From Linnemannia hyalina (taxonomy: Eukaryota > Mortierellomycota > Mortierellomycetes > Mortierellales > Mortierellaceae): a stretch of 64,000 nucleotides of DNA. A program made the position numbers and the translations under genes. The stretch is taken from the NCBI GenBank assembly GCA_019671135.1, contig JAHRHY010000001.1, positions 62,001 to 126,000 of the forward strand, in the 5' to 3' direction. Below are positions 10,483 to 19,953 of the stretch, piece after piece. The notes beneath the pieces are model-generated. The model worked only from the letters and a program-made list of their open reading frames with translations, was not told the DNA's origin and did no database searches. How positions within the stretch are numbered: position 1 is the stretch's first letter; each line of letters begins with the position of its first letter.

Positions 10483-10569
10483 TAAAATGGCTTTATTACA
10501 AAAAAAAGGTGTGAGTGACTGAAAAATCAAGCGAATCGTCCCACCTATAAATGAAAATGACCCCACTGG

Positions 10570-12353
10570 TTTTCGGTGAATAAGAAATAAGTGACCCAGA
10601 GCCATGCAACTTCTTTCGTGAATTCATACCTAATTACAGTTCAGTCGCAGCTCCACTTGATGCATTACGAAACAGAAATGAGTCATTCATACTCAACAAA
10701 GACGAGAAGCAAGCCTTTGATGCTTTGCGAAATATTATATTAAATGCTCCTATTTTATCATTTCCTGATTTTTCATTACCATTCTATGTCGCCACTGACG
10801 CAGGGTCCAAGGTACTCAAACCATATCAACTATATCTCATTCGTGTCTCGCTCACTCCAAGAAAGAGAAAGACGATACTCTAACACAAAGAGAGAACTCT
10901 TGGCGATCGTCCTTGCTCTCAATCGATTCCATTATTATCTTTGAGGTAGACACTTTGAACTATACACTGATCATAAAGCACTCATGTATATTCAGTCTCA
11001 ACCTGAACTCAATGCCATGTTAACGAATTGGCAAGGAACAATTTTGAACTATACATTTACTATCAACTACAGATCAGGTATACTTAATATTCTACCTGCT
11101 GCTCTCTCTCGTCTTTATCCTCTTGAACTAAAAAAAGGGTCAAACCAAAAAAAAAAAAAAAAAAGACCATCATGTCTTACATGCATCTACTGCAGAACAG
11201 CGACACCATTCGCAAAGAAGTGGAAAAATCTAAACGATTAGACATTTTATTTAAAACACACGCGATGGGTCGCATTGGAGCAAATGCTATGGTCAAAGCA
11301 ATCCATGAACAGGGTGTGACCTGGCCACATCTATCACAAGACTGTCTCGATTACATCAAACGATGTCGAGAATGTCAACGATTCGATATTGCAAAAAAGG
11401 GATATCATCCCATGAAAGCCATTAGTGCTCAACTACTCGGCGAACAAGTTGCCATTGATCTGGCTGGCCCGTTGTCGATGACCAAGAACAAAAACGTCCG
11501 ACTGCTAGTGGTTGTTGATGTTTGCATTCGGTTCGTCTTTCTTCGTGCTCTTCAGAACAAAGAAGGCATCACTGTCGTTACGGCCCTTTGGGATTTGTTT
11601 TGCACTATCGGTTTCCCTAAGATTATTCAATCTGACAATGGCAAAGAATTTGTCAACAATATTATGAAAATCATGTCAACGAACATGAAAATTGATTATC
11701 TTCTTGTGACACCATATCATCCTCGCGGCAATGGTATCGCAGAGCTCCATGTCAAAACTACTTTACAAATGATCAGAAAAGACGTTGAAGTACAAAGTCA
11801 CACTTGGGATGAACATCTCCCATTTATTCAATTATCAATGAACACTCGAACTGTATCATTACATAACTCATCTCCATTCTCATTATTTTTTGCACGTCAA
11901 TACAATGGACTCAGTAACTTCTGTGATGAAGAAAACAATCTTCTCTCACAAGAACAACTAGTCGAACGACTGGATTACATGACCAAAGTTGTCTTCCCAG
12001 CAATTAAAGAAAAGAGTGACAAAACTCAACAACGAATGATTGAACGCTTCAACAGAACAGTATTACTAAATGAGTTCCCTGACGGAGCAAAAGTAATGAC
12101 ACTTGACCCTATACTTGGTGACAAATTAACACCTAGGTATGAAGGACCATACACTGTTGTGCGCCGCAACGCCGGCGGAGCATACATCCTACGTGATGGC
12201 ACAGGAGCCCTTCTTGAGCTATCCTGTGCGCCATCTCAACTCAAACTTGTTCTTGATGACACTGATGAATCAAATACATATGAAGTAGAGAAAAACATTG
12301 CACACAGACCACATCTCCTTGAACCAAACAAAAAAGAGTACTTGGTCAAATGA
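10570..12353 (+). mobile_element. Ty3/gypsy retrotransposon fragment: RNase H and integrase
   Basis: The sequence starts within the RT thumb/connection region (FREFIPNYSSVAAPLDALR), passes through RNase H (FYVATDAGS; RRYSNTKRELLAIVLALN; LYTDHKAL) and ends in an integrase. RNase H is broken by a frame change near 10800, an in-frame TGA at 10942-10944 where a Trp codon is expected, and a frame change at the A tract near 11150. The integrase frame (11172-12353) is uninterrupted. Gag, protease and most of RT are absent on this strand, and no flanking LTR pair was recognised. It is a 5'-truncated element. Confidence 0.8.
11172..12353 (+). CDS. Retrotransposon integrase, uninterrupted ORF within decayed element
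   Basis: This 393-aa open frame has the H2C2 zinc-binding region (HAMGRIGANAMVKAIHEQG ... CLDYIKRCREC), the catalytic core with Asp in VAIDLAGPL, Asp in IQSDNGKEF and Glu in GIAELHVK, and a C-terminal SH3-like region (YEGPYTVVRRN). That order is typical of Ty3/gypsy integrase. There is no natural start codon context, because integrase is normally cut from a Pol polyprotein, so the frame is a surviving domain rather than a free gene. Its base composition is more AT-rich than the neighbouring host genes. Confidence 0.7.
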   Translation: MSYMHLLQNSDTIRKEVEKSKRLDILFKTHAMGRIGANAMVKAIHEQGVTWPHLSQDCLDYIKRCRECQRFDIAKKGYHPMKAISAQLLGEQVAIDLAGPLSMTKNKNVRLLVVVDVCIRFVFLRALQNKEGITVVTALWDLFCTIGFPKIIQSDNGKEFVNNIMKIMSTNMKIDYLLVTPYHPRGNGIAELHVKTTLQMIRKDVEVQSHTWDEHLPFIQLSMNTRTVSLHNSSPFSLFFARQYNGLSNFCDEENNLLSQEQLVERLDYMTKVVFPAIKEKSDKTQQRMIERFNRTVLLNEFPDGAKVMTLDPILGDKLTPRYEGPYTVVRRNAGGAYILRDGTGALLELSCAPSQLKLVLDDTDESNTYEVEKNIAHRPHLLEPNKKEYLVK

Positions 12354-12786
12354 AAAATTATTCCAACAAGTTGAGAGGAGAACTTTATTGAACAAACAGC
12401 AATCGCTGACTATTGGAAAGACACAGAACATATTAGTGCACAGCCTAAACCCTGCATCATCCGTAAAGATGACATTCTTCATGATCCAGAATCAGAATAC
12501 GAATCAGAAAATGAAACAAACAGTAAAGCAAACAATAACTAGAGAACACCTAAATGAAAACGCACACGAGCACATAATAAAAAGAGATGCAAAGAAGCAA
12601 AAATGATGGATCAACACAAAAAAAAAGAGGGTCATTTCGTTGTCCATCCACCTCACTGCTTTCTTTTGTCTGCGAACTCGTGCCTCGTTCTCACAGGGGA
12701 GGAGAGCTGTAGCATCTCAGCGTCTGTCCACTCACTCCTCATTCTCTATTAAGGGTAGTAGTCATTAGTCCATATCATATATTCTC
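12354..12786. other. Gap between the two retrotransposon pieces
   Basis: AT-rich sequence with no domain. The stretch about 12620-12830 (poly-A run, pyrimidine-rich middle, an aataaa at 12798) could be LTR-derived, but no second copy was found in the window. Confidence 0.35.
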
Positions 12787-13129
12787 CTAGGACTCAATAA
12801 AGACCCCGGCTCCTTTCTCACCATTTTTCTCTCCCCAGCTGTTCATATCACAGTAGACATGCATGCGAGCGATATTGATCGAGATGTCGAGATAATTCAC
12901 AAAACCATACATTTGTGAACGCCGACGATGACGCCGGCAGGGTATGCATGCCTGCTCAACGGGATTGACTTTGACATTCCAATTGACATCCAATGATGGT
13001 AGTTCGATGTCCATTGAACAAAACTGATCGACTTGTACAATGGTCAAAAATGGCTAATTTGGATCGGCGATGACGTGACATTGTACATAATAAAATCTGG
13101 TTCTCTTGTACTCGATCGCGACGAAAATA

Positions 13130-14060
13130 TCACCTTGAATTTTCGCAACATGAGTTACATGTACTTGGCATGGTTTTCAAGCCAAAAGGTGCACCTTGAG
13201 AGGCATACTGCACATATCTCCAAGTGAAAGCTGTCTTGTGAATGTCTTGTACAGCTCTAAAATGACGGTACACTTTTTTGAGATCAATAGTAGAAAGTAT
13301 CCTACTACCAGGCAATTCAAATTTTTCATCTTCAAGAAACACGTTGAGATGGCAAAAATCATGGCACGGTCGAAAATCAGTCCTCTTGCCGTTATCGTGC
13401 CAAAATTAATGGTGTAAAGGACGAGCGTGTCAATGGTGCCAACAAGTAACCATTTTTTATCGCTTCATCAACAAACTGCCCATGGTGAAAGGCAATAGGG
13501 TACTGTCTTTTCCATGCCGTAACACCATCAGGCGTTTTCAACCGCACTGGAGCCTCATCCAGAGTACAGAAACTCTGCTGCGAAATTGCTGCATTCTCAT
13601 CAAGCAAACCACGAATGGATTGAAGAAAACCATCCCTCAATGAATGAAGGCAGGGGTTTCTCGGCTTCTGGAGGTTGGGTTGGTATAAGAGCTTCATACC
13701 TGTCCTCCAATGGACGCGGAACACAAACGTTTGCATCCTTACCAAGTCCTGGCAATCCAAGGATTCCAAATCAAAATGTAAATAAAGTATCCAAACCAAT
13801 TAGCAAGTCATAGCCATGAGGCATGTCTAAGTCTTCACATGCATGCATACTCTTTCTGAAGTATCAAGTGCTAAGGGTACAGTGGCACCAATACGAGGTA
13901 CAGTGATGCTGGCATGTGCTAATTGAATGGGGTCATCGTTCTTGTCTGCATAAATGATCATTGCCTTCAATGTTTTAACAAGTCTGGTAGATACACATGT
14001 AATCGTAGAACCAGTATCAGTCATAGCAAGACATCTCTGATCATTCACCCACATACATGT
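13130..14060 (-). mobile_element. Ty3/gypsy retrotransposon fragment: protease and reverse transcriptase
   Basis: On the minus strand, 14054-13827 encodes a retropepsin (AMTDTGSTITCVS), continued after a frame change by a PHGYDLLIGLDTL block. Next comes the RT N-terminal region (APVRLKTPDGVTAWKRQYPI, SSFTPLILAR), then DFRPCHDF and the palm segment LSTIDLKKVY ... GAPFGLKTMPST. Several frame changes interrupt it and the YxDD region cannot be identified. The piece points towards the RNase H-integrase piece, which is on the opposite strand, so the two are tail to tail. They are either two elements or one inverted element. Confidence 0.75.
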
Positions 14061-14210
14061 AACTAATACTTCAACCCCTGTGCCGTCTTGACACTATTGA
14101 AAGACCTCGCCAGATCAGAGCGCAAACGAGTGTGTGCATATTTTGCATTGCCATTGTCAATCATGAAAGCTGTAACATGCATGCCTTATAACGACTTTAT
14201 TCATGGATGC

Positions 14211-16554
14211 TCACGGGTAGAATGCTGCCGGTCTTTTCTTGTAGTTTTTTGTTGGTGTTGTTGTCGTGGGCTGGATGGAGTTTACAATTTCCTGCAACAT
14301 CTCGCGTATCTCGTGATCCACAGGCTTCGCCTCCTCCTCTCGCGCGGACACCTCTGCCTTGATACGCATCGCCAATGTAAGACTCCGTAAGATAGCCTCC
14401 TTGGTTTTCTTTCCGAACTCACCCTTCTTGAGAGGGATGAAGAATGTATCAAAGTGAAGGAGTCGAAAAACACCACGGAAGTCGAGGCGCCAGAGCTTGG
14501 TCTCGTCGTTGAACGTGCTAGATCCGTATACAGCGATCCCACGCCGAGGAATCGAGTGCTTGGATGAGGCCTTCACCTGACTGGCCCAAGAATCCCTCAT
14601 AGCCCTGGCAAGCTTGAACTCGTCTTGTCGCAACTTCTCAGCCTTGCCGTTGTGAATGGTCGACGCTCCTGAAAGGCAAAGCTGGCAGCCTTCCCATATC
14701 GTGACACCGTCGGCGAACTGGCCAATCTGCTTTGTATCTATTAGATCATTCCGTGCCCAGTTCTTGCGCTCCTGTACGCCTGTGATGAGGACTTCCAAGT
14801 ACTGCGTCTCAAGTCCCGTCATGGTCATTGCACCTCTAATGAAGCACCACGTCAGGTCTGCGAACCCTTGCCTTTCGTTGATGTTGGTCGGGACGGCGTC
14901 ATGGAAGGAGAAGTAGTGGGAGCTAGAAGATGATGGGAGGAAGTGTCAGTCTGCTGATCTGCCAATTGCTTCAAAAGCATATAGAATGTGGGTGTATGTC
15001 CAGCACTTACTACGAGTGAATGATCGACATGATGTAGCGCGCGACAGGATCCCCCATGCTCTCCTCTGCAATCGCATCATTCACGCTGTCGTAGTGGCTA
15101 TTCGCAAATACGCGCTCGAGGACATCTGTCAAAGTGGGCCAATGCTCGTGAAGGTTGCTAACGGGATCCACCCTACTCGCAGCTCTACCAACGTTTGGAG
15201 CCAGACTCCTCCTGAATTTTGAGTTGATGGTCATATCAGCTATGCCATCGCGCGCAAGCGAAAAGTCCTGTAGGTTTTGCGCTCTGAACTCCCGGAACTT
15301 TCGAACAAGATCTTCTTCCTCTACAATCCACTCCACCTCTTGATTCAGCGCCACTAACTGCTCGAGATTGGCAGTGGGATCTGTCAATGAGCAGAAAAGA
15401 ACGGAAAACCTTGTGAGTTGTTGCTGGTCAATACTGTGCGCAGACTGCACAATCTTCTCTACATCGCGTGAGTACCTGGAAATTCAAGCTCTTCTGCGGT
15501 AATGGTTTCTCCACTACTTGTGCTGGTGGCTCTGCTGTTGTCATGGTTCTCCGATTCCTTGGTCGGATCCTTGATGTGCTTGCAGCTGATGACGCTGGCT
15601 TCACCGTCCACTGGCCGTGGTGTTCCCTATATGTTGGGGTCAGACCTGGAGAGTTACTACATAGTTTCTCAATCCATAATACCGGTCGCAGCCACTGTCA
15701 AGAAGATATTATACGTACAGAGTTCATTCTTCCTCGCTTTCCTGCTCTGGCATCCGATCGCACCTGAACATCGTCCAATTCAGCTTCTGTGAGTGTGGCT
15801 TTGGGACTTGATGCAGGCTTGCCTGTGTCCAGGAAAGGGTTCTTCGGATCATAGAATTCTAGAAAATAAGCATGAAGCAATGAGTTAGAGCTTCTATATA
15901 ACGTAAATTAGCCTAGCAGGCATCAAGGGCCGGTGCTTTGCCGCCCCGAAATGTACTCACCCGCGTTAAGACGTGTTTTCGGCGATGACTCGTCCAGTTC
16001 GCCCGAGGGATTACAGGGATGCATACCGCGACTACCTACTTGCCACATCATAGCATGGATGCAGGTGTTATCATCTACTACTCATACATCAAACATGGAC
16101 GCCTTAAATCACAACAATGCAACTTGCCTGCCGTGACCTCCTCGCCTTCCGGAACGCCGGATGATTGGTTCTCTGTACGATCACCTGAATCGTTTGGCTG
16201 AATTGTTGGCAGTGCGGCGGTTGATGTCGAGCCCTCCCAAATCATCTCCTTGGCCACAGGAACACTACCAGCAACCAACTCGCTGGCTGTTCGTGTTTTT
16301 GATATCTTCACTACTCGAGTCGCCCAAAAGTTGTCGCCTTCGTTGCGTTTCCAGGTTGCATACTTGGTCGATAGGCTTTTCTTTACCGTGTTCGGAAGGA
16401 AGCTTTTTGAAATAAGAGCGGAGTAGGCTTCTTCCGCATCGCTCTTGCTAAAATATTCAAACTCCAGAGCGAATTTCGGCATAGTAATGGCACAAGCCTT
16501 GGTGATATTCTCTTTTAACCAGTCCACATGTGCCTGGGAAACAGTGGAGTCCAT
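14211..16554 (-). CDS. Unrecognised multi-exon gene
   Basis: I do not recognise this gene. Minus-strand coding blocks lie at about 16128-16554 (start ATG 16554), 15959-16028, 15700-15858, 15475-15655, 15010-15440 and 14211-14930, separated by plausible GT-AG introns; the first donor is unclear (a GC donor, CAG|GCAAGT, fits at 16128). The last block begins near the segment YFSFHDAVPTNINERQ and contains a patch, IGQFADGVTIW, then QLCLSGAST and a run of charged residues. This faintly recalls nuclease-like genes repeated in these fungi, but the acidic residue expected in an E-x-K position is missing. The C-terminus is basic (KNYKKRPAAFYP). It sits between retrotransposon and Fanzor remnants, so it is accessory. 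Whether it is intact is uncertain. Confidence 0.45.
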
Positions 16555-16673
16555 TGGAGCGTATCTGCCTTGAGTAGTCCTAACGCAAAGGTTTTCACGA
16601 ATAATGGATTAGAGCACAACATAACAACACTAAAAAGCGAAGAAAAAAAAGATAAAAAAAAAAAAGACTATGT

Positions 16674-16838
16674 CTCCACTTTCCGTACCCCCTCCTGCCG
16701 CGCACTAAACAGGAGCTCGCTAAAAAAGTACCAGAAATAGCGGCAAGTTCAAACACAAATCATTTCATTCAATCGCACTCCACTTTCCGTACCTCCTCCT
16801 GCCGCGCACTAAACAGGAGCTCGCTAAAAAAGTACCAG
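16674..16838. repeat. 61-bp direct repeat
   Basis: Bases 16674-16734 and 16778-16838 are the same 61-bp sequence (ctccactttccgtacc...) with one mismatch, 43 bp apart. Each copy holds ctcctgccgcgcac and aggagctcgc. They lie just upstream of the 14211-16554 gene on its promoter side. Confidence 0.9.
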
Positions 16839-17318
16839 CGCATAATGATTGAATGAATATAATTTATGTTCTTCACCTCTTTGCCAACACAATGTCCCAA
16901 TGTCCAATGTATCACGAACCTTAAAAAATAGGCGAGAAAGAGGAGAAAGTATCGCACAGAAAGAGGGAGAGAGAGGAGGCGAGGGAAGAAGGAAAAGAAA
17001 GAAGGCGAGAGGGATGAAAAAAAGAAGTGGAAGCGAAGGCAGAAGAATAGAAGGGGAAGTGTGGGAGTGGGAAAAGCGCTGAAGAAGTGGTAAGGATGGT
17101 AGTGATGAAATGGAGTAGGAAGGCAAATATACTAGAGGAGAATGGGCGCCTAAATTACGTCACCGAAGACGCATCTGTGCACCCACACCCTCCTATCTGC
17201 ACTAATGTGTGTGGGCGAACCGTCACACAGACTATGTATAGCTGCTCTATTTATCCTCTTGAGCCACCTTCCCACGACGACCCCGACTTGAGCTGGAGGT
17301 CGAAGCTGCCCTCTTGCG
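16839..17318. other. Gap with purine-rich stretch and one CRE-like arm
   Basis: The region 16930-17090 is strongly purine-rich (GA-rich). At 17153-17168, aattacgtcaccgaag matches, in reverse orientation, the arm of the palindrome upstream of the CRN. No gene is seen. Confidence 0.4.
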
Positions 17319-17657
17319 CTATCCCTTTGGTCGATTGATGGCGGTGGTGGTGTTGCTGCTGGAGGAGGCGGCGGTGGAACTTGTAGCGGGTCCAGCGCCG
17401 GCTTTTGCCATCCATGGGAGAGAGCCGTCAGCGGCTACGGGGTGTAGATACTCAGGCCGCTCTTGCTTTTCCAGATATCCACGCACAATGTTCGCCATAT
17501 TCTCGGCTGCCATAACGTCGCGATGATGATACACTTGGCACTCGGGGCAGTAGAAGCGGCGGAGAGTGACCTGGGCGACAAAGTGGCCGCAGTGAGGGCA
17601 CTTCTTACTCGTGTAGTACTCGTTCAGACCGACGATAATGTAACCGAGAGAGCGGGC
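17319..17657 (-). pseudogene. Fanzor (eukaryotic TnpB-like) C-terminal fragment
   Basis: A 112-residue minus-strand frame follows a plausible acceptor (ctggaattag) at 17658-17660 and ends at TAG 17319. It shows EYYTSKKCPHC, then RRFYCPEC, giving the CxxC...CxxC zinc ribbon, then HRDVMAAENMANI, matching the RDxxAAxN RuvC-III signature of TnpB and Fanzor nucleases, and a further KQERPEYL. This is the expected C-terminal order of an RNA-guided Fanzor endonuclease. Scanning the upstream 400 bp on the same strand shows no other RuvC segment or wedge domain, so only the last exon survives. The tail after the motif is low-complexity Ala/Ser/Thr. No transposon ends or guide RNA region could be assigned. 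Confidence 0.65.
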
Positions 17658-18109
17658 CTAATTCCAGAAAAAAAATCAAAGGAGCATACGTATTAGTTTT
17701 TTTAACACACGGAGACCCATAAAGGAGTACTCTCCGCTAATGGACACTTTCAAGGCAATGGTTAGGAAAATGGTGAGGAAGAAACAGCTTTGAGTGTCAT
17801 TTCACTAGTCCAGTAAAGTCTTGTGAGAGTTAATTTCGATCCATATTAGGAAAGATCACATAGGTTCTTTCAGCCAACAAGAGAATTATGGCGTCCATTG
17901 TCCTGCTAAATATAAAGAAAGAAACGTCATCAATATTAAAAAGATCACGTGCTCGAGATGCAGACCACCAGAGTGGAGAGCACTCAGGAGGACCAAGAGA
18001 TCGATTGACTTGGCACCCTTTCTTACATACACGCAAAAAATCAGTCAACACCTTTTCAGTTCACAGCAGCACACACGCCTACGCAGCCATAGGGTAAAGA
18101 AGGTCTACG

Positions 18110-18700
18110 CCAGTAGTCCTAGACCGATGCCAGTGCTGCCACCGCTGCCGCCAACTCCATCACCATTCTTGTCCGAGCCAGGGTTCTTTTCAACAGTGCC
18201 GACCTCCGCGTCATCCACATCGCAGGAGCGGAACTCTCCAACGGTCAGTTTGATTCGACCCAATTTCAAGGAACCGATTTGACGGGTGTCAACTTTGCAA
18301 GGAGTTGGCTAAGGCAGGCGGATTTCGTTAACGTACAGATGAATGGTGTTCGGTTTGAGGAGGTGCCATATTTGCAAGAGCGCTCTAGACTCAATGCTGT
18401 CGCATTCTCGCTCAATAAGATGTGAAGATATTTGCTGCCAGCTTAAGTGATGGAGGTCCCACTACTTACGACACTCCACAAGGACTCGAGCTCATCACAC
18501 AATGAACCGGATGAAGTGTTGGGTATTGCCTTTTCACCTAACAACCAACACCTTGCACTTGGGATCAAAAACGGGAACTGTCGATTGTAGGATACTGTCA
18601 GTGGCAAGACTTTATTGGTCATGGAGGGGCACACAGACTGGGTGATATCAGTGGCATTTCACCCTGCGGCAGGCAGATCGCATCGGGCAGTCACGACCCT
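18110..18700 (+). pseudogene. Fragment of pentapeptide-repeat/WD40 receptor-like (STAND/NLR-type) gene
   Basis: A plus-strand stretch encodes pentapeptide-like repeats (AELSNGQFDSTQFQGTDLTG, then ARSWLRQADF and NVQMNGVRFEEVPYLQE), followed after TGA and TAA stops by WD40-type sequence (DEVLGIAFSPNNQHLALGI, VMEGHTDWVISVAF). One base is missing within the second WD unit near 18660, shifting the frame. In Mortierella-type fungi such pentapeptide and WD40 modules follow NACHT NTPase domains in NLR-like proteins. No NACHT domain is present here, so this is an internal remnant. Confidence 0.6.
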
Positions 18701-19870
18701 ATTCCACGTTCTACGTCTCTATTTTCCATTACTACGTCTTTACACTTTTAAATTTTAACATGCACAACACATAATAATATAAACGACTCGTAGGCATAGA
18801 CCCCTTGTTGGTATCTTTCATTTATTCTGCAAAATGAAGAAATGAAGCGCATAATCGGGCGGGCTGGCGAGGATACTTCAAAAGCCGTTGCACCCATGAT
18901 ATGCTTGCATATTTTTGTCCGACTCTCTTGGCTCCGGGCGGTGGGTCGCGTGTTGAAACTGTTTTTCATAACCTCAGCCTGTCAAAATGGTAATATTATT
19001 TCTTTTCGGGAGAAGTGCTTGAACAGAGTAGTGACAGTATAAAAACACCCAATGCGTACCTTCTTGTAAATGTACTTCCGGAGGGATGAGATGGCTGCAC
19101 ACAACATGGCTAACTCCATCTCGGCAGTCCAGGATTTGCAAGGCGATCGACGACAACCAACCTCGACCAAGTCCAACCGTTGTCGAAGTGCAAGGCCGTG
19201 GAGGAGGGCGGACTGATGGGTAATGAGTCATGAACTATTGACAGCTATTGAGTGTTGCCATAGTCATAGGTCATGTCAATGGCGACTTAATTTATGCGCC
19301 CATTGTTCCTCTTGTTCAAAGTGCCATATAGCACATGTGCTTACCGGCAACATTGCCTCTGTCTGTTGTGCTCATGGAGCTCACATGCAACTGTTATCAG
19401 AGCGAGTCTATCTATTCGAGCAGACAAACAAAATCAATGCTGACACACCACTTACCTCCGAGCAAAGGTTGAAGTCAAGGATAACCCATCTTACACAGCA
19501 CTTTGTCTTTCCGTCTCTTACCCGCGGTCAACTGGGTTCAATAGGGAGGACAATGACCGTACACCAAGAGCAACGACTGCTAAGATGTGTGTCAAGGCTG
19601 AGTAAGATGTATTAGACCATGGCAAGCCTGTGGCGCACTTGGCCAACCCGACGGAGTACCATCTATCACTTTGCCTGATCCTATGGCAAGTCGATGTAAC
19701 GCGTCACAGCATATGCTTGGCTGAGGAATGTCTGATAACGAAGACGAAGATCTGGAGGAGGAGGCCCAGCCTGACGATGAGGGGTAATCATGGCTCGAGT
19801 CGCATCGGGGACAAAGGTGAAGGAGGAGGAAGAGCAGAGTGAACATATATTAATAACGCAAATTAATCAA
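18701..19870. other. Gap with no supported gene
   Basis: Several short frames on both strands lack recognisable domains. The region may hold further decayed WD40 units of the preceding remnant, but I could not identify any with confidence. Confidence 0.4.
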
Positions 19871-19871
19871 T

Positions 19872-19907
19872 CTTCGGTGATGTAATGCGCGCGCTTTAAA
19901 GCGCGCG
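19872..19907. promoter_or_regulatory. CRE-like arm and GC palindrome before the 19954 start
   Basis: The arm cttcggtgatgtaat (19872-19886) nearly repeats that upstream of the CRN. It is followed by a perfect 20-bp palindrome cgcgcgctttaaagcgcgcg (19888-19907), 47 bp upstream of the ATG at 19954. The pair looks like a promoter shared by accessory genes; the binding factor is unknown. Confidence 0.4.
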
Positions 19908-19953
19908 GCCAACTTTTCCCCACACTTTTGCTCTCTCCTTCACCATCAACAAA

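Noticed and set aside
17658..18100. Search for further Fanzor exons upstream of the C-terminal fragment
   Set aside because: No RuvC-I/II motif or other conserved segment was found in either frame set, so no intact Fanzor is claimed.
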